The notes under the pieces were generated by a model. It was not told where the DNA came from. It made no database searches and was given only the letters and a program-made list of their open reading frames with translations. Position numbers and translations under genes: made by a program. Below are positions 5,477 through 9,717 of a stretch of 9,717 bases of DNA, in pieces; position 1 is the stretch's first letter; the number at the start of each line of letters is the position of its first letter. Source of the DNA: Syntrophomonadaceae bacterium (GTDB lineage Bacteria; Bacillota; Syntrophomonadia; Syntrophomonadales; Syntrophomonadaceae); NCBI GenBank assembly GCA_028683995.1, contig JAQUGU010000051.1, positions 1 through 9,717 of the forward strand, written 5' to 3'.

Positions 5477-7152
5477 GCCTTCACCCCCTTGAATTCTTCA
5501 ATGAAACCAGGGGTAACTTGTATTCCAACATCAAATAGTTTACCAGTCCGATCCCAGCCCCCGATCATGTTAAATTGCTCTTCCATAAAAAAACTGGATT
5601 CGTTGGTATAGCTGGCCATACCTCTTTCTTTACCCACTTCTTGCAGGTGGTTTCTGGCCATTTGGCGGGCGTCTTCCAGTTGAAAGTTACGGGGGTTTTC
5701 CAGGCTGCCCCGGACTCCGCCCGGATCCAGAGTGTAGATTTTGGTCTGGGTGTCAACGTGCAGGTTTACCACCAGTGTGGGCCTGGCCACAGCGGCCCCC
5801 AGGGCATTGGCCACATCTGCATACTGGTGAATAAAGTAATTCACCTGCATGGTGTCTGCCAGCTCAGGGATTATGGTGCGTGAGGCCGCACCGATACCGA
5901 TTATTTGCTCCAGGGTGAATTTACGTTTATTAATTACTTCCCAAACTTTATAAGCAGGTTCATTCTCCCATTCCTTAAACATGCTGGTGATGGCATCTCC
6001 TAAGCGGTTAACAACAATAGCAACAACTGCTGCACCCAATTCTTCCTTGCTCATCGCCCTGCCTGCCAGTTGCTCCAGGGCAGTTGCGGAAAGCTCTGGA
6101 TTACCAATATTAAGGTTAAACTTGCAGTTGAAGGCGTCAGTTACAGTTGCGCTCCTACCCCCAAAACAGGCGGCTACATCCCGGCGGTAAGCTTCTACTT
6201 CTACCTGCCCGGCATTTACGGTAATGCTGCTATCTCCCCCCAGGGCTATAGAGCGTACCGCAAAAGCATTTACATGAGTATAACGCTGGTTGATGCTGGC
6301 CCCTTTGGAAGCGTAAAGGGGTACCCCATCTATCAGCAGAGCGATATCGGTAGTTGTACCCCCGATATCCAGTACCACCGCATTCATACCTTCCTGGGCC
6401 AGAGCCAGTGCGCCCATAGTACTGGCAGCAGGTCCGGAAAAAACGGTTTCACAGGGCATATCCCGGGAAATATCGAGAGCCAGCGTGCCCCCATCAGCTT
6501 TGAGGATATGCACCTCGCAGTCCAGTCCTCTTTCTGCCAGGGCCTTATCAATTTCATCTACAAAGTGATTCCATTCCTTACTGGTCATCGCGGTGTAATA
6601 AGCGGTAGTTGCCCGGCGGGGAAAGTTGAGCTTACCCGAAATTTGGGAACCCGTGATTACAGATAACTGCGGGTAATTTTTGATAATATAATCACGGACC
6701 TGTTTTTCCAGGTTATCATTGCGGTTACCAAACTTGGATACAATGGCTACCCGCTTAATTCCTGCAGCCACAATGTTATCACAAACCCCGGCCAGTTCAT
6801 TTTCCTTCAGCTGGTCTATCTCCCGCCCCCGAAAATCAATACCTCCTTTGAGGAAAAAGGTATCGTCACTAATATCATAAGCATCAGCCGGAAGACCATA
6901 ACCTGGAATTAATAATAGAGCCGTTCTTTCCCCTTTCCCGGTAGCCAGCAGGTTGGTTACCACCGTTGTACTCAGAACTATGCGGGAAATATCCGATTTA
7001 TCCTGCTGCAGCAGTAGGTTATCCAGCACCTGTAAAACAGTTGACTTAATATCATTATCATCAGTAGGGACTTTGGTGGTGGCAATAACCTTACTCTGGT
7101 TAAAAACCACCCCGTCGGTATAGGTACCACCAACATCAATTCCAATCAACAA
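5473..7152 (-). CDS. Hydantoinase/oxoprolinase A-family protein (TTG start)
   Basis: 559 aa. The N-terminal domain (about 1-180) and main domain (about 180-460) match the hydantoinase A / 5-oxoprolinase / acetone carboxylase beta family, which has an actin-like ATPase fold. Seen are phosphate-1 motif GIDVGGTYTDG (4-14), STTVVTNLL (61-69), SGPAAS (239-244), phosphate-2 motif LDIGGTTTDIAL (261-272), GIGAAS (419-424) and ANALGAAVA (448-456). Characterised members use ATP to open cyclic amides such as hydantoins or 5-oxoproline, usually with a B subunit; none is encoded in this window, so substrate and even enzymatic role are open. The C-terminal 100 residues (about 460-559) end the protein without a fused B domain. 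Translation probably starts at TTG 7152, 9 nt after GGAGG (7162-7166); a second TTG at 7149 is the next codon. The gene follows mutS by 48 nt and overlaps the deacetylase gene by ATGA. Confidence 0.88.
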   Translation of the reverse strand: MLIGIDVGGTYTDGVVFNQSKVIATTKVPTDDNDIKSTVLQVLDNLLLQQDKSDISRIVLSTTVVTNLLATGKGERTALLLIPGYGLPADAYDISDDTFFLKGGIDFRGREIDQLKENELAGVCDNIVAAGIKRVAIVSKFGNRNDNLEKQVRDYIIKNYPQLSVITGSQISGKLNFPRRATTAYYTAMTSKEWNHFVDEIDKALAERGLDCEVHILKADGGTLALDISRDMPCETVFSGPAASTMGALALAQEGMNAVVLDIGGTTTDIALLIDGVPLYASKGASINQRYTHVNAFAVRSIALGGDSSITVNAGQVEVEAYRRDVAACFGGRSATVTDAFNCKFNLNIGNPELSATALEQLAGRAMSKEELGAAVVAIVVNRLGDAITSMFKEWENEPAYKVWEVINKRKFTLEQIIGIGAASRTIIPELADTMQVNYFIHQYADVANALGAAVARPTLVVNLHVDTQTKIYTLDPGGVRGSLENPRNFQLEDARQMARNHLQEVGKERGMASYTNESSFFMEEQFNMIGGWDRTGKLFDVGIQVTPGFIEEFKGVKA

Positions 7153-7156
7153 GATT

Positions 7157-7166
7157 CCTCACCTCC
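7157..7166 (-). promoter_or_regulatory. Strong ribosome binding site for the hydantoinase-family gene
   Basis: The minus strand reads GGAGGTGAGG, two overlapping Shine-Dalgarno cores. The distal core is 9 nt and the proximal core 4 nt from the TTG at 7152. This explains efficient use of a TTG start where the reading frame offers no good nearby ATG. Confidence 0.75.
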
Positions 7167-7200
7167 ACATTATATTTTACCCATAGGCAATATTTAACAT

Positions 7201-9717
7201 CTATTTCCGTTCTTTCCAGCGATAAAGCAGATTAAGAGCCTCCCGCGGGCTTAAACTATCCAGGTTTAGTTGTTCCAATTCCTCCAACCAGGGATTTTCT
7301 TCGGGAAACAAAGGTAGTTGAACTAGAGATTCTTTCATCTCTACCGGTGTTTTCTCCAAATCGCTCAATATTTCCCCAGCCCTTTTAACTACGATATCCG
7401 GCACTCCTGCCAATGCTGCCACCTGTACCCCATAACTACGGTCAGCTTTACCCGGGAGTACCTTTTTCAGGAATACTACGGTATCGCCACTTTCCATGAC
7501 GGAAACGGAAAGGTTAAATATACCCGGAAAATTATCGCTAAGTGAGGTTAGTTCATGGTAATGGGTGGCAAATAAAGAACGTGCTCCTATCTTATCATGG
7601 ATATATTCGCTTACTGCCCGGGCAATGCTAAGGCCATCATAGGTACTGGTACCACGGCCGATTTCATCCAGTATTATCAGGCTGTCAGAAGTTGCATTAT
7701 TCAATATGTTACCTACTTCTACCATTTCCACCATAAAGGTACTTTGCCCGGCGGCCAAATCGTCAGTTGCTCCTACCCGGGTAAATATTTTATCAGCTAT
7801 ACCGATATGGGCCACATCTGCCGGTACGAATGAACCCATCTGGGCCATGATTACGAGCAGAGCAGCTTGTCGCATATAGGTACTTTTCCCCCCCATATTG
7901 GGACCGGTTATAATAGCAAAACGATTATCACTGTCATTTAGCTTGAGATCATTAGGTATAAAACGACTATCCTGCAGGTTTTTTTCCACTACCGGATGAC
8001 GCCCACCCCTGATTTCTATTACCCCGCTGTTATCCACCTGCGGACGCTGGTAATCATTCAGGTAAGCTACTTCCGCCAGAGAGGCAAATACATCCAGCAT
8101 GGCAAGTTTGCCGGCACTGTCCTGGATGCGTTCCAGGTGCTGGCAGAGGTTCTCCCGTATTTCGATAAAAACTTGCTGCTCCAGAGTATAAAGTTTTTCC
8201 CTGGCTCCCAGAATCTTTTCCTCATATTGCTTTAATTCATCGGTAATATAACGTTCAGTATTGACCAGAGTTTGCTTACGAACATACTCCGGGGGAACCA
8301 GATGCAGATTGGATTTGCTGATTTCTATGTAATAACCAAATACCTTGTTATAACTTACTTTAAGATACTTTATTCCGGTTCGCTCCTTTTCCCGGCCTTC
8401 ATAATTTATTAACCAACTGGAGCCATCCCGGGATAATTGTTTTAATTCGTCTATTTCCGGTTGAAATCCATCCTTAATTATATTTCCTTCCCTGATTCCG
8501 GGTGGGGCCGCTTCATCAATGGATTCTTCTATTATTCCGTAAACATCCTGCAGATGGTCCATTCCAGCCAGGTGCGATAATAGTTGTGAGCCCGCCTGTT
8601 GCAGCACCTCTTTACTTTTGGCCAAAGAATCAATGGAATATTTCAGAGCCAGCAAATCACGGGGATTAGCAATCTCGCCCCCTATTTTGGCGGCTAATCT
8701 TTCCAAATCATAGACCCCATTCAGAATTTCCCTGATTTCACTTCTTAAAGCCAGGTCTTCCTTAAGTTCCTGAACTGCATCCAATCGCGTATTAATTTTA
8801 ACTATGTCTTTCAGGGGTTGTTCTATCCACCTTTTCAGGTTCCTTTTACCCATAGCAGTGCAGCATTGATCCAGAATACCCAATAAAGACCCTTCCCGCC
8901 GAGCTTCGCGCAAGCTGGAGCTCAACTCCAGGTTTCTGCGGGTGGTATGATCCATTTCCAGGCAGGCATCATTGCTATATACTGAAAGACTACGCAGGTG
9001 TTTTAAAACACTCTTCTGAGTTTCCTGGAGAAAAAGGATAATTGCTGCGGCAGCCTCGATTCCGGCTGTATATCCTTTTAACCCAAAGCCCTCCAGGGAA
9101 GCTACCTGGAAGTGCTCCGCTAATATTCCCAGCGCATTTTTAAGGTTTAAGGCCCTCTCGTCTATGGCACTGATAACCATGCGACCTTCAGGCTTATTCA
9201 ACCATTCCCGGGTAAAGCTATCATATTCCGCCAGCAAACACTCGGCTGGAGCCAGGCGCAGCAGTTCATTTATTACCTGATGACTTACTGCGGGGTGAGC
9301 TATTTCGCAAACCTTGAATTCTCCAGTAGATATATCAGTATAGGCAAACCCGGTCAAATTTCGTTCTTCTACAATGGCCACCAGGTAATTATTTTTATTC
9401 TCCTCCAGCAGATTGTCTTCAATTACCGTACCCGGGGTAATAATACGTATAACTTCCCGCTGAACAATTCCTTTGGCCTCCCGGGGATCTTCTACCTGCT
9501 CACAGATGGCTATTTTATGCCCTCGACTTATCAAGCGAGAGACATAATTATTCATGGCATGATAAGGTATACCACACATAGGTACTTTACCATCCCCGCC
9601 GTCCCTGGCGGTCAGTACTATATCCAGTTCCCGGGAGGCTAACTGGGCATCTTCAAAAAACATTTCATAAAAATCTCCCAGGCGAAAGAAGAGAATGGCA
9701 TCCCGGTGCTGCTCTTT
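7201..9717 (-). CDS. mutS: DNA mismatch repair protein MutS (5' end beyond right edge)
   Basis: The frame is open to the last base, giving 838 residues; the true start, probably 15-25 codons further, is outside the window. The ATG at 9661-9663 is internal, because the codons before it encode DAILFFRLGDFYE, the conserved MutS mismatch-reading segment. F16 (intercalating Phe) and E18 (contacts the mismatched base) are counted from the first codon in the window. MutS homodimers bind mismatches and use ATP to switch to a sliding clamp that recruits MutL. The ATPase domain has Walker A GPNMGGKST (605-613), Walker B with DEIGRGTSTYDG (684-695) and the FATHYHEL segment after it. QLPLF (800-804) near the C-terminus fits the beta-clamp-binding consensus. 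Length and motifs indicate a full, functional MutS1, not MutS2. It is the first gene of the run that continues through the hydantoinase-like gene, the deacetylase gene and mutL. Confidence 0.97.
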   Translation of the reverse strand, partial: KEQHRDAILFFRLGDFYEMFFEDAQLASRELDIVLTARDGGDGKVPMCGIPYHAMNNYVSRLISRGHKIAICEQVEDPREAKGIVQREVIRIITPGTVIEDNLLEENKNNYLVAIVEERNLTGFAYTDISTGEFKVCEIAHPAVSHQVINELLRLAPAECLLAEYDSFTREWLNKPEGRMVISAIDERALNLKNALGILAEHFQVASLEGFGLKGYTAGIEAAAAIILFLQETQKSVLKHLRSLSVYSNDACLEMDHTTRRNLELSSSLREARREGSLLGILDQCCTAMGKRNLKRWIEQPLKDIVKINTRLDAVQELKEDLALRSEIREILNGVYDLERLAAKIGGEIANPRDLLALKYSIDSLAKSKEVLQQAGSQLLSHLAGMDHLQDVYGIIEESIDEAAPPGIREGNIIKDGFQPEIDELKQLSRDGSSWLINYEGREKERTGIKYLKVSYNKVFGYYIEISKSNLHLVPPEYVRKQTLVNTERYITDELKQYEEKILGAREKLYTLEQQVFIEIRENLCQHLERIQDSAGKLAMLDVFASLAEVAYLNDYQRPQVDNSGVIEIRGGRHPVVEKNLQDSRFIPNDLKLNDSDNRFAIITGPNMGGKSTYMRQAALLVIMAQMGSFVPADVAHIGIADKIFTRVGATDDLAAGQSTFMVEMVEVGNILNNATSDSLIILDEIGRGTSTYDGLSIARAVSEYIHDKIGARSLFATHYHELTSLSDNFPGIFNLSVSVMESGDTVVFLKKVLPGKADRSYGVQVAALAGVPDIVVKRAGEILSDLEKTPVEMKESLVQLPLFPEENPWLEELEQLNLDSLSPREALNLLYRWKERK

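Noticed and set aside
6070..6666. Plus-strand open frame of 198 codons
   Set aside because: It lies entirely antisense to the hydantoinase-family gene, whose motifs are unmistakable. Its translation resembles no family and it lacks a good ribosome site.
9280..9663. mutS starting at the ATG at 9663
   Set aside because: The frame is open upstream to the window edge and encodes the conserved FFRLGDFYE mismatch-recognition segment, so this ATG is internal.

Overview
The window is one tightly packed minus-strand gene block with no plus-strand gene that I can support. Read in the direction of transcription (right to left), the order is mutS (5' end cut off by the right edge), a hydantoinase/oxoprolinase A-type ATPase-fold protein, a histone-deacetylase-family zinc amidohydrolase with a C-terminal zinc ribbon, mutL, a spacer full of repeats, an RsmJ/YpiP-like class I SAM-dependent methyltransferase, a second repeat-bearing spacer, miaA, and the first 22 codons of hfq (cut off by the left edge).

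The mutS-mutL-miaA-hfq order, the MutL type (C-terminal metal-dependent endonuclease motifs, as in Bacillus), strong GGAGG-type ribosome binding sites, two TTG starts and moderate GC suggest a Gram-positive anaerobe of the class Clostridia. A Syntrophomonas-like organism is my best guess, but the window holds no 16S gene or other marker to prove it.

Right part (4130-9717): mutS is followed after 48 nt by the hydantoinase-like gene. That gene overlaps the deacetylase gene by an ATGA junction, and the deacetylase stop lies 1 nt before the mutL start. The four genes are therefore almost certainly co-transcribed and partly translationally coupled. MutS and MutL form the mismatch-repair pair, and both carry recognisable sliding-clamp-binding motifs. 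The two enzymes between them have no known role in mismatch repair, and this insertion is the most interesting feature of the window.

Left part (1-2394): the methyltransferase gene is bracketed by two AT-rich spacers. These carry three same-orientation copies of a 37-bp repeat built from TCCGCGT units, one inverted partial copy, and a separate 8-bp-stem GGGCAGAC hairpin repeat. The inverted partial copy supplies a false ATG upstream of miaA. The real miaA start is most likely a TTG at 1050. MiaA (tRNA A37 prenylation) and Hfq (RNA chaperone) follow as a closely spaced pair.
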